A stretch of 64,000 nt of DNA from Lepus europaeus (Eukaryota; Chordata; Mammalia; Lagomorpha; Leporidae): contig NC_084850.1 of the NCBI RefSeq assembly GCF_033115175.1, positions 100,007,439-100,071,438 of the forward strand. Reading direction: 5' to 3'. Below, one piece after another: positions 25,401 through 38,500 of the stretch. The translations under genes were made by a program, and so were the position numbers. The notes under the pieces were generated by a model, which had not been told where the DNA came from, did no database searches, and saw only the letters and a program-made list of their open reading frames with translations. Within the stretch, counting starts at the first letter, position 1. Every line of letters begins with the position of its first letter.

Positions 25401-26501
25401 TCTTCTGTGTCTAGGTTCTCGGTGTCGTGGTACTTTGTCTTCTATATCGTCTCTCCAAAGTGAGGACCTAGACAACCTTGACTTAGAACACTTACATTTT
25501 ACACCGGAAACTCTGTAAGTATTTAATCTTATCATCTTTCAACAGTTTCTTCCTCTGTCTGAGAAACTGCACAATCTCAGGGTATCCAGAGTCAAATCTT
25601 GACTCTACTTACTAGTTATATGACCTACACAAGTGTATTAACCAGTCTGAGCCTCAGTGTCCTCACTTGTAAAGTGAAGATAATTGTAGAACTTACCACA
25701 TAGGTTTTTTGGCAACTATATGCTATTATTAACTACTTAGTAAGTGTTAGTTATTAATTCAGAGGACTTGTTTTCCTTGTTGCCCTTACCAGTAAATGAC
25801 TTCAGTTACCAAAGAATAAATGGTCATTAGGAGACAAGGGAGCAAAGCTAAAGATGTCAGTCCTACATCTTTAGAATATCCCCAGCACTCAAGTTCTGCC
25901 ACACTCACTCATTTTCTGTTCCATTAAGATCAGTTTGGACATCAGTTAGCAAAACTCCAATTTCTGGACTGTAATTAAGAGAGGCAAATCTCATATGAAA
26001 GAACAAACAAAAAGCTTGTCTATGATTAAAATAGCTAAGCTATACCCATTTTCAGTTTCTCAAAACAAGAACACAGCTAGCAATTATTTATATTGCCTTA
26101 AATAATTTACTTAGGGAAACAGTTCTTGCACCTACTTGCCACCTCCACTCCCCTTCATGTCCCATCGGCTTAGGTTGATGTCTGTGATCTCATGGATCTA
26201 CCTAATCAGTTTTGATCAAGAGTGTTTTGGCGGCCGGTGCCGCAGCTCAACAGGCTAATCCTCTGCCTTGTGGCGCCGGCATACTGGGTTCTAGTCCCGG
26301 TTGGGGCACCAGATTCTGTCCCGGTTGCCCCTCTTCCAGGCCAGCCCTCTGCTATGGCCCAGGAGTGCAGTGGAGGATGGCCCAAGTCCTTGGGCCCTGC
26401 ACCCACATGGGAGACCAGGAGAAACACCTGGCTCCTGGCTTTGGATCAGCGCGATGCGCCGGCCACAGCGCGCCGGCCGCAGCGGCCATTGGAGGGTGAA
26501 C

Positions 26502-26533
<32 letters not shown>

Positions 26534-26539
26534 GGAAGA

Positions 26540-26583
<44 letters not shown>

Positions 26584-29500
26584 CACTCTGCCTGTCAAAA
26601 AAAAAAAGAGTGTTTTGGCAATTGTTTCACAACCAGCTCTCTTTTGGGGGGAGAGGGTCCCTGACTTATTCCTGGTGTAAGCTCTCCTACTATGGCTCAT
26701 TCCAAGCTATTGATATGATGTCATTGAATGCAAAGCTGGTGAGAGCTATGCCTAATCACTTTCTACAAGCTGATTGAACCATCTCTAGCACACCACTGAT
26801 TTTAATGATGACATCCTAGATAAAAACAGGAGACTCAAAAAGACCGATACACACACACACACCCTTTTTATCAGTTTCCCCCTCAATATGTATCAGTCTT
26901 TCCCCCTCAAATATGTGGTCACTGTCCTTTGATGTGAAATACCACAACGAAGTAATATATTGCCAACAGCAGTAAAACAGGCTTAACTCTCAGGATACAT
27001 TTGTGTTTGTAACTTTCAAGAGTTCTTTATGGAATAAGCCCATCCCTCAATTTCCCTTTATTATATAAAGGAGCTTAAAAAATTTGTGAGAAATAGAATG
27101 AAAGATAATGTGAATTTATTTCATGAACTTTTTGAAGATCCCTTGTATGTGGTCCACTCATATCTGAGGCCTCCAAAGATGACTCAGGTCATGAATGTTG
27201 CCTTTTTGTCTGAGAACAATTCCCACTGAAACTTCCCACCTGGCTGAGCACCCTCTCCTATAGCTACCAAGCTCATTGTTAACACTATTGGATATCTGCT
27301 TGTACCTGTCACAGGCATTCTGGTTTGTGCCCCATGTGGAGGAGGCGTTGCTTCAGTGTAATGACAATGGTACTTCTTTCTTGAACCAATGATTGTCATC
27401 TTCTTTGGCTAATTTCAGACGCTTCAAAGAAAAGTGTGTCATGAACAACTACTTTGGGATTGGACTGGATGCTAAAATTTCTCTGGAGTTCAATACCAGA
27501 AGAGATGAACACCCAGGACAACATAAGTAAGGAAAATAAAACCACTCTCTCCATGGTGACACACAATCACAATATACACATGAAGTAATCAAATATTTTT
27601 GCTCTCCCAGAATACCTGAAGCAGGCTAACTTTATGAAGAAAAGAGGTCTACTTAGCTCGCAGTTCTGGAGATTCACAGGTGTGATGCATCAGCCCAGCT
27701 CTCATGAGGACCTTATGGCAGAAAGAGATTCAAGGATAAGACTTGCTCTTATAACTTGCTCTGTGACAACAACCTTAATCCCTTCCCTTCTGAGGGCAGC
27801 ACCTTCAGTGGTCTAAAGACATTCCACTAGACCTCACTTCTTAAAAGTCCACACTATCTCCTAACATCCCCATACTAATGACCAAGCCTCCAACATGTGA
27901 ATCCTTGGACCCCACACTCAAAGGATTTTTATACCAAAGCAACATATGTATTCCCACATTCCCTACATCTCAGACAAGCAACAAAAAGAGATAATTTGGA
28001 AGTGAAATGAATTGGTTCCAAGACTAGTCTAGTGAGATAGCTTATTCCGGTGTTGATGCTGTCTGGCAACCTTGAACTTGGAGATCCCTTCAGAATCTAG
28101 ATCTATGGATCGCTGTGTAGACACAGTTATTTGTGTAACTATTACAAAGAACAGATTACATTGCTTCAATTCAGCAAACTACCTATATTTGTTCTGTCTG
28201 TGTGAGCTTCACCACGTCTTAGTAGTGGTTCCAGACCAGTTTTGCTTGGCAATGCAGCTATGTATCATAGATGCCTCTCTTCTGATTCACCGTCTTCCTA
28301 ACCTATTTCCCCTGTACCCATTAACTTTACCCCAGTGTTGGTTCTTTTGACACTTTCTGGTATTTTGTACTGTAGACATACTCAGGGTTCTTGTGGGTAA
28401 TTGAAAACTATAAGTTAAAAAAAAAAACATAAAGCATGCTACTCTCTATCCCATCTCTGCTACTGCCACTAGAACCTCTTTCTCAGCACAAATATATACT
28501 ATCAGATATGTGATTTGCAAGTAGTTTCTCTCAATCTATTCTGTGTCATTTTATTTTCTTAGGAGTATCTTTTTTTGGCGTTTGCATTTTAATTCTTAAT
28601 TAACCATAATTTCACATATTCATAGCCTTCATGTGATATTTCAATATAAGTAAACAATGTCTACTGCTCAAAACAGGATGCTGACCATTTCCCCTTCTTT
28701 GACATTATTTTAAGACTGGAGACTTGGCACTTCTTTTTTCTATCTGTTCAAACAATATGCACTAGGTTTCTGTGAACTAGTCTTCCCACTATGCTATGCA
28801 ACACTTGGAACTTCTTCCTTTGCTCTATGACTTGATACCCATTATCCAGAGTTCCTCCCATCCCTCTCAGCCTCCAAAAATCATTCTATGTTCAGATTGA
28901 GGTTTTTTTTTTTATTAAACTTTTATTTAATGAATATAAATTTCCAAAGTATAGCTTGTGGGTTACAATGGCTTCCCCCCTCCCATAACTTCCCTCCCGC
29001 CCGCAGCCCTCCCCCCTCCCGCTCCCTTTCCCCTTCCATTCATGTAAAGATTCATTTTCAATTCTCTTTGTATACAGAAGATCAATTTAGTATATATTAG
29101 GTAAAGGTTTCAACATTTTGCCCATATAGCAACATCGAGTGAAAAAACTACCATTGGATTACTAATTATAGCATTAAATAGCAATGTACAGCACATTAAA
29201 GACAGAGATCCTACATAATTTTTTTTTCAAAATAATTAATTTTCTATGCCATTTCCATTTTAACACCAGGTTGTTTTTTGTTTTTTTTTTTTTCATTTCC
29301 AATTCTCTTTATATACAGAAGATCACTTCAGTATATAATTAGCAAAGACCTCATCAGTCTGCGCCCACACAGAAACGCAAAGTATAAAAATACTGTTTCA
29401 GTATACCAGTCATAGCATCACTTGGCTTTAGACGACACATTAGGGACAGATCCCGCATGGGGTGTAAGTACACAGTGACTCCTGTTGCTGACTTTTATGT

Positions 29501-32500
29501 GTTAACTCCCACATATGAAGGAGAACATGCAATATTTGTCTTTCTGTGTCAGGCATATTTCACTTCACCTTATGTCCTCCAGTTACATCTATTTTGCTGC
29601 AAATAACTGGATTTCATTCTTTTTTTGTGGCTGAATAGTATTCTATTGTGTGTGTGTGTGCACGTGCGCATGCCACATTTTCTTTATCCGTGCATCTGAT
29701 GATAGATGCCTTGGCTGATTCCATATCTTGATATTTGTGATCCATATTGTAGTAAATATGATGGAGCAGGTATCTCTCTGATACACTGAATTCATGTCTT
29801 TTGGATGTATTCCTATAGTGGCATATGGAAGTAGTATTTCTAGTTTTTAAAGAAATCTCCGTACTGTTTTGCATAGTTGCTGTATTAATTTACAGTCCCA
29901 CAAACAGGATATAAAAATTCCCTTTCTTCTCCATCATGGCAAGCATTTCCTATTTTCTCTCTTTTTGATAATAGCCATTCTGACAGGGATGAGGTGATAT
30001 CTTGTTGTGGTTTTGATTGGCATTTCCCTGATGACTAGGGATACTGAGCATGTTTTTCATATATTTGCTGGCCATTTCCATTTCTTCTTTTGAGAACTGT
30101 CTATTCAAATCCTTTGTCCATTTCTTAAGTAGAATGGTTGTTTTGCTGTTGCTGTTGAGTTCTTTTGAGTTTCTGGGATATTCTGGATATTAATCTTTTG
30201 TCAGAGAAGTAGCTTGTAAAATATTTTCTCCCATTCTGGCAGATGCCTCTTCAGTCTATTGATAGTTTCCTTTGCCATGCAGAAGCTTTGGGTTTGATAT
30301 AATCCCATTTGTCTAGTTTTGCTTTCATTGCCTGTGCCTTTGCTGTCTTATCCAAAAAAACCATTGCCTACACAAATGTCTTGAAATGTTTCCCTTATGT
30401 TTTCTTCTAGTAATTTCATAGTTTCAAGTCTTACTTTCAGGTCTTGGATCCATCTTGATTGAGTTTTGTATACAGCGATAGGCAAGAATCTATCTTCATT
30501 GTTCTACATATGTATATAAAGTTTGCCAGCACTTTTTATTGAAAAGACTATTCTTTCTCCAATGAGTGTTCTTGACACCTTTCACAAAAAATCAATTGGT
30601 TTGGGGTTAGCATTGTGGTATAGCAGGTTAAGACACCACCTGCAATGCTAGCATCCCATACAGGTGCTGGTTCATGTCTTGGCTGCTCCACTTCCAATCT
30701 AGGTCCTTGCTAATACACCTGGGAATTAGCAGAAGATGGCCCAAGTGCTTGGGCCCCCACACCCACATAAAAGACCCAGAAGAAGCTCTGGACCACTGGT
30801 TTCAGCCTGGCACAGCCCCAGCTGTTGTGGCTATTTGGGGGGTGAACCAGCAGATGAGAGATCTCCCCTCCCCTCTCCTCTCCTCTCCTCCCTTCTCTTC
30901 TTCCTCCTCCTCTTCTCTCTGTAATTCTTTCAAATATATAAAAATATAAATTAAAAAAAGAGAGCTGGGAGAGTGTTCTGTTTTAAGGACACTACATGTG
31001 CAAAGGCCCTGTGGCAGAAGACAGCTTAGCCTGCATGAATGAAAAGAAATCAATTAGTTGTATGAACATGGGCCTATTTCTAGATTCTCTATTCTTATTC
31101 ATTGATCTGTGTGTCAGTTTTATGCCACTACCATGCTATTTCACTTATGACAGCTTTGTAGTATGCTTTGAAATCAGGTATTGTGATACTACCAGCTTCC
31201 TCTCCTCTCCTCTCCTCTCCTCTCCTCTCCTCTCCTCTCCTCTCCTCTCCTCTCCTTTCGCTCTTTTCTTTCTTTCTCTCATTCTTTCCCTTTGTGTCCT
31301 CCTCCGGATAGCTTTGACTATTCTGGATGTTTTGTGGTTCCATATGAATTATAGGATTGATTTCTTCTAAATTTCTAAATAATTTCATAGGTATTTTGAT
31401 ACAGATTGCATGGAATCTATAGATTGCTTTTGGTAGTGTGGATATTTTAACATTATTAATTCTGCCAATCCATGAGCAAGGATTTTTTTTCCTTTTTTTG
31501 TTCTTGATTATTTCTTTCACAAGTATTTTTATCATTTTCATTGTAGAGTCTTTAACTTCTTTGGTTAAAGTTATTCCTAAATATTTAAATTTTGTAGCTA
31601 TTATGAATGGGATATCTTTCTTGGTTTTTCTTTTAGCTAGACCATTTTGTATGTTGATTTTGATTCCTGCTAATTTATTGAATTGTTTTATCAGATCTAA
31701 CAGGCTTTGGTGAGATATTTAGTTATTTCCACTAACAAACCCTTTGCCCGCTATGCCACAATGCTGGCCCCTTAACTCTTCTTGCTAATAATTCCAATTC
31801 TATATTGAATAAGAGTGGTAAAATTAGACATCCTTGCCTTGTTACAAATCAGATGGGAAATGCTTTCCCTATTCAATATCATATTGGCTGTGAATTTGTC
31901 ATATATAGCTTTTATAATTTTTTTATTAAACTTTTATTTAATGAATATAAATTTCCAAAGTATAGCTTATGGGTTACAGTGGCTTCCCCCCTCCCATAAC
32001 TTCCCTCCCGCCCACAACCCTCCCCTTTCCCGCTCCCTTTCCCCTTCCATTCATGTAAAGATTCATTTTCAATTCTCTTTGTATACAGAAGATCAGTTTA
32101 GTATATATTAGGTAAAGATTTCAACATTTTGCCCATATAGCAACATAAAGTGAAAAAACTACATTGGATTACTAATTATAGCATTAAATAGCAATGTACA
32201 GCACATTAAAGACAGAGATCCTACATAATTTTTTTTCAAATTAATTAATTTTCTATGCCATTTCCATTTTAACACCAGGTTGGTTTTTTTCATTTCCAAT
32301 TCTCTTTATATACAGAAGATCACTTCAGTATGTAATTAGTAAAGACCTCATCAGTTTGTGCCCACACAGAAACGCATATGTTTCTTGTATACCTGATTTT
32401 CTGAGTTTTTATCATGAAGGGATGTTGAATCTAAGATGCTTTTTCTAGCATCTATTGAGATTATCATATGGTTTCTGTTTTCATTCGGTTGATATGATTT

Positions 32501-35500
32501 ATAATATTTATTGATTTGCCAATGTTGAACTATCCTTGCCTCTCTGAAATTAATTCCACTTGATCATGATGTGTGATCTTTTTGATGCAGTTCTGGATTC
32601 TATTTGCTAATGTTTTGCTGAGAATTTTTGAATCTATATTCATCAAGCTCCTTACTCTGCCATTTTCTTTTTATGTTGTCTCTTTGCTTGGTTTTAGTAT
32701 CAGAGTAATGTTGGCCTCAGAAAGTCTACCAGAGTTCCATTCTTCTCAACATTTAGAATAGTTTGAGAAGGACTAGAGTTAGTTCCTCTTTAAATGTTTC
32801 ATAGAATTCAGATGCAAAACCATCAGGCCTTTAATTTTCTTTGATGGAATATTTTTAATGACTACAGGACACAGAAGGGACTGTCCCCAGTTCCCACAGG
32901 GTATGTGAGTATGGTGCTGGGGCTTGTGCCCTGGCCAGCCAGCACCCTGTGCTAAGAGATGCAGAAAGGAAATTCTTCAGTTCTGGTCTTCTGGAGTTTT
33001 CACATGGGCTGTTCCTGACAAAGCAGCAGCCCCAAGAAGCAGAGAGGAACTACCCTAGATTGCTCAGAGTGAGCATGGCTCTACAATTTGTGCACAGTAG
33101 CCCTGCGGGCTGCAGAAGGGTCTGCTCTCTGTCCTGTGAAGCCTCCTGGCTCTGGCTGCACCAGAATGCTGGTCCCTTCCCACCTTCTTACGTTTCAAAA
33201 GTCATTCCCTATGGTGGCTCATTTATATGGCTCTGCTTTAAAAGCTCATAGTAAATCACATCCAAGCTTTGTGTAATCTCTCTGCCTGCTTTTCTTTCTT
33301 TCATTTTTCTTAAAATCAGAGACAATAGCCAGCAGGACCCTGGCCATGCCGCTCCCATCCCAAGTCTCCTGATAGCTTTGCTTGTCTCATATTTTCTCCA
33401 TGGTCTTATCCTCTAAAATCTCTCTACTAAACTTAGTTCTGTTCTATGGAAGTGAATTAAGTGTGTAGTTTACAGGTCTAGTGTTTGAAACAGTCCTCCA
33501 CTTTGCCAGAAAAGTCATTGTTGCAAAGAAACTGCAGTCTAAGTGTCATATTTTAAAAGAAATTGATTCCAAGTAGCTGAATTCTTGTGCTCCTGGAGTA
33601 GCACTGCCAGGGGAACTGTCGTGTCACAGCTTTTTGTGAGCATTACTTTCTGAATACAGGCAGCTTCTTCCAAGTCTGGACCAACATAACAACCAAAAGT
33701 GGAAATTTTATTTATCGATAGGATGCTAAGACATCAAAGGGGCCCATGAATCCATTTCTGCAAGCGTTTAAATGGGGGTATCAGTTACACTAACCCAGCA
33801 GGCACAACCGTGTAAAAAGGTTTCCTTTCCTGTCTTTCCACATCCATTTATCTTTATATTATTCACCCTCTCGCTGTCTTTGTCTGTAGTAGCCGCCTTA
33901 AGAACAAAATATGGTACGGCCTTCTGGGAAGCAAGGAACTTCTGCAGCGCTCTTACAGGAAACTGGAAGAACGAGTGCGCTTGGAGGTTAGTGGATAAAA
34001 GGTGGTCCTTCCTAGTCATGGAGAAAATAAATCTCATGCCATCAGGAGTCAAGTCACCCTCTATCCTTGGTTCTTCCCAAGCTTGAACTCTGTGATCCTC
34101 ACTCACAGTCATGGGAAGAAGGCAGGCAGATAGATTTCCATCTTATAGATAAACAAATGATACCATTGGGGTGGACATTTAGCCTAGTGGCTAATATGTC
34201 TCTATTCCATGGCAGAGTACCAGGGTTTGATATTCAGCTCTGGTTCCTGACTCCAACTAATTTAGCTGGCTCAGCACCAGTCATTGCAGGTATCTGGGCA
34301 GTAATTCGGCAGATAGAAAATCTCCATCTCTATATTTCTGCCTCTCAAATAATTTTTAAAATCTTTTTAAAAAGAAAGAAAAGGAAGAGAAGACAGAGCC
34401 CTTTCCCATCTCTGTAAATGGCCCTTCATGCTGGTATGAGAAGAGCCAGACAATGAGAGATACTACTCTTCTTTTTAGTGTGATGGAGAAGTCATCTCAT
34501 TGCCAAACCTGCAAGGCATCGTAGTGCTCAACATTACCAGCTATGCTGGAGGTATCAATTTCTGGGGAAGCAACACAGCAACCACAGTGAGTATTGGAAC
34601 AAGGAGGGGAGGGGGAGAAAGACATGACCCTGAGAAAGTGTCTCAGAAAGGAGAGCTGGACTAACTAGAGTGAGAAAGTGGACAATAGAGGAAGTGCAGG
34701 TGGGATGGGATTTGTATTAGCAAGAAGCTGTATGCTTAGTTTTATAAGCAATTACCATCCCTGAGAACATGAATCAACCAAAGACCTTAAATTTGTCCTG
34801 GGCTTTGATTCTTACACTTCTTAGGTCGGACATATCCTTGAAAGTTTACCTAGGCCATTTTCTTTTCACCAAGGAGATCTGTCAGTAAAATCCCTTGGAA
34901 CACTGCCCATGAACTCTTTTCTCTGAGCTCGCCTAAGAAGGCCATGAAGCCAGTAAGACTGGTCTTGGAGGCTTATGATGCTGGATTGGACAGGGAAGGA
35001 ACCAGTTAAGAGCTGTGATCTCAGTGCCCTTTTTCCAAACAGGTTTCCTGGCTCCCTCTTTCCCTCCGTATTCATAGGCTTGAAAAATTCTTACCAGGAG
35101 CCTTCACAACACACCTAGTCATTATGGACAAAGTTTGGTTTCTCAAGGGTGGGAGATGTGACATAGTTCTTCCTCCTCAGGAATATGAGGCTCCTGCAAT
35201 AGACGATGGGAAGCTGGAAGTTGTGGCAATCTTTGGTTCTGTGCAGATGGCGATGTCCCGAATCATCAACCTGCATCATCATCGCATTGCCCAGGTAGGC
35301 GGGGCCCAGCTGAGCACCAGGAAGAGGTTGAGTTTTCTGGCTGTCTGACAGGATGTGGAGTAGGATCAGGAATTAACAAGGCATACGAGTTCCAGCATAG
35401 GGGGAGTAGGTTATCTGGTGGGCATCAAAGGTGCTGACTGAGGTTGGAGACAAATGTGGTGCAGACTAAAGGAGAAAGAGTTTGTAGGAAACAGGTGACT

Positions 35501-38500
35501 CTCCTAGGAATTATCTGATTTGGTTCCTTGCCAGCGCTGCTTCAGACATGCATTCAAGCTGTGACTATGAGATTTGATGATTGGTCTCTGACAGTTGCCT
35601 CATTTATCTCCACCATTCCACTCTTCTTCCCTGGCAGTGCCACGAGGTAAAGATAACCATTGAGGGAGAAGAAGGTATCCCAGTGCAGGTGGATGGGGAA
35701 GCCTGGGTTCAGAGGCCAGGCCTTATCAAGATTAAATACAAGAATGCTGCCCAAATGCTGATGAGAGATCAGGTAAGTGGGGAAAGGCTTGCCTTGGACT
35801 CTTACATCACCACATCCACGGCTGCCACTTACGCATGAATACTTCCTGTCAAGCAGAATTCCTCATAGGGAGTTCTGCATGCCCCTTGCATGAGAGTCAC
35901 CTGGGGTGCTGATTATAAATGCACACTCCTGGGTCCCACATCAGATCCATTAAATTGGTAAACATGCTCCTTAGAACATTCTGATAGATACTGCTGTTTG
36001 CAAGCAAGTAAGACAAGGCACTCTCTCCTGTGGCTTTGGGCAACCCTGTCTCTCTGCTGCACACAGAACTAAAGGCCTCAGTTGGTAATGGAGAAATCTC
36101 CTTCAACAAGACATTCTGCAGTGAATTTACTCTTTTTAGGTTCCTATAAGCAGGGGTGGGGAACATCCTGACCATGGCCTTAAAATCATCTGGTCTGGGC
36201 CCTGCCAAGGCAACTGCAGGTGGGACTCAAAATTCAATACATCTTGATAAATAAATAAATAAGGGGCTGGCGCCGTGGCTCACTTTTTTATTCCTCTGCC
36301 TGCAGCACCAGCATCCCATATGGGCGCCGGTTCTAGTCCCGGTTGTTCCTCTTCCAGTCCACCTCTCTGCTGTGGCCCGGGAAGACAGTGGAGAATGGCC
36401 CAAGTGCCTGGGCCCCTGCACCCGCATGGGGAGACCAGGAAGAAGCACCTGGCTCCTGGCTTCGGATTGGCCCAGTGCTGTCCGTAGCGGCCATTTGGGG
36501 AGTGAACCAATGGAAGCAAGACCTTTCTCTCTGTCTCTCTCTCACTGTCTATAACTCTACCTGTCAAATAATTTTTTAAAAAATTAAATACATCAACGGC
36601 AGGTTCATCTTTAAGTTGATAAGTTTGTATGGACTGCAAATAATGTAATAAATATCCAAATGACCCTTGACAGAAAAATGGTTCCCCACCCCTGCATAAT
36701 GTTTCTTAAAGCATTGCATTCGCAAATGTCATGCGCTCAGTCAAACCTTCTAGAGCTAGAAAGAAACCATTCTGGATGTTTAGTGCATATAGGCTGTCTT
36801 CCTCTCTGACTTGTGAACAGTGCATAGAAACAGCAATAGAGTGGGGAGGGAAATCCACCTGACAAACCGGGCGTTATACATGCATTCTCATATAGGTCTT
36901 TCTGCCAACTAGCCTGTGATGTGACTGCACTTATACTCATTTTACAGATGAGGAAAAAATTTTACTTAATATAGAGTTGATCTTCTGTGTATAAGGTTAA
37001 TCAAAAATGGATCTTAGTGGAGAATGGGACTGGGAATCGGGGAGGGAGTGGGGGGAGAGGTATGGTGGGAAGAATCACTGTATTCCCAAAGTTGTACTTA
37101 TGAAATGCATTAAGTTTGTATTCCTTAAATAAAAGGTTTCTTTGAGGGAAAAGAAAAAGACCAAAGAGGTTAAAAAGTTTCCTAATGGTCACACAGCTAG
37201 TAAATGCCAGAAGCATGATTCAAAATTAAATTAGCTCTATCTAGCTCAAAACTCCATCACAACCTACTGCTCAGGTTTGGCAAAGAAAGGAGCATGAAAA
37301 ATGTTTCACTGTCTTCTTGGTCATAGTACCCTCATAAAGGAGTTTTGGTATGATGGACAGCTATGTGATCCAAGCCTGGTGTTCTAAGACCTAGCATATT
37401 AAACAACATCAGAACCAAAAATGCCAAGTGCAAAAAGGACATTGAATAAAGTGCGGGATGGAGGCAGAGATGGATGTTTGTGGAGATGAACTATGCCCAC
37501 AATATATCCACTATACCTGCAAATTACCCACAAATATCAGACTCTTAGATAGATTGGTCACATGAACTCTTAACTATAGCAACCAATAGAATCCACCACT
37601 GTGTTCATTTTCAGGACTTTGAGAATTCAATGAAGACATGGGAGTGCAAGCATACTGAAATTCAGGCTGCCTTGCAACCCCAGCTGGGTTCCCAGGAATC
37701 ACAAGATAGCCTCTCTGATGAGGAACATGCCCAGATGCAGCACTTAGCTCAGCTTGCAGAAAATCTCATCAGCAGGTAAGTGGGATGGCCCAGATAAAGG
37801 GCCAAGCATCTTAAGAAGGGTTAAGGAGAAGCAGCCAATTTCTAATGGCTACCTGGAGGTCAGGCCTCAGACAGGACTCTCACTTAGAGCTTTGAAGATT
37901 AACTGGGGCCTGGATGACCCAGGCAGAAAATATTCTTTGTGCTCAGCAATAAGCCAGCTTGGACCTTTCCTATTGGGCTCAGAGATGAATCTTTGTCTCC
38001 TCCTGCTGTCCCAGACCCAACAGGACTAACAGTGTTTATCCAACCCACCTCTATTCCAGTCTCACATCCTACCCAAGTTCCCAGGAATTTAAATAAGGTG
38101 AGACAGGATGGACAAAGGTGAATATCTAGGGAAGAATAGAAACAGTTTATTTTTTCTTTGTTTTTAAAATAAAGATTTATTTTATTTATTTGAAAGGCAG
38201 AGTGACAGAGAGAAGATGGGGAGAGACAAAAGAGAGAAAGAGATCTTCCATCCACTGGTTCACCCCCCACCTCCAGTGGCTCTCCAAAGGGCTGAGCCAG
38301 GTCAAAGCCAAGATCCTAGCACTCCATCCAGATGGCAGGGGTACAAGCACTCGGGCCATCTTCCACTGCTCTCCCAGGCACACTATCAGGGAGCTGGATT
38401 GGAAGCATAGCAGGCAGGTCTTAAACCAGCAGCACTCTGCTATGGGATGTGAGTGTTGCAGAAGCAGCTTAACCTGCTGCACCACAACACCAGCCCCTAG

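Larger units (their letters stand above)
29481..32860 (-). mobile_element. long antisense L1 with nested insertions
   Basis: ORF2-to-3'-end text runs through 29481-30602, 30960-31739, 31773-31915 and 32377-32860. Its words include cttctttttgataatagcca, ggcatttccctgatgac and cagcactttttattgaaaag. A C-SINE, a SINE scrap, a (TCTCC)n tract and a younger L1 end interrupt it. It fills most of the 6.4 kb DGKK intron. Confidence 0.8.

Noticed and set aside
26222..26777. open frames of 150-158 codons
   Set aside because: They run through a C-SINE including its A and TC tracts; the overlapping frames on both strands are all SINE text.
31201..31256. regularly spaced repeat resembling an array
   Set aside because: Five-base units without spacers; a microsatellite, and the genome is a mammal's.
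37754..38029. open frame after a DGKK exon
   Set aside because: It is intron read-through past a good gtaagt donor; the joined exons give the conserved frame.
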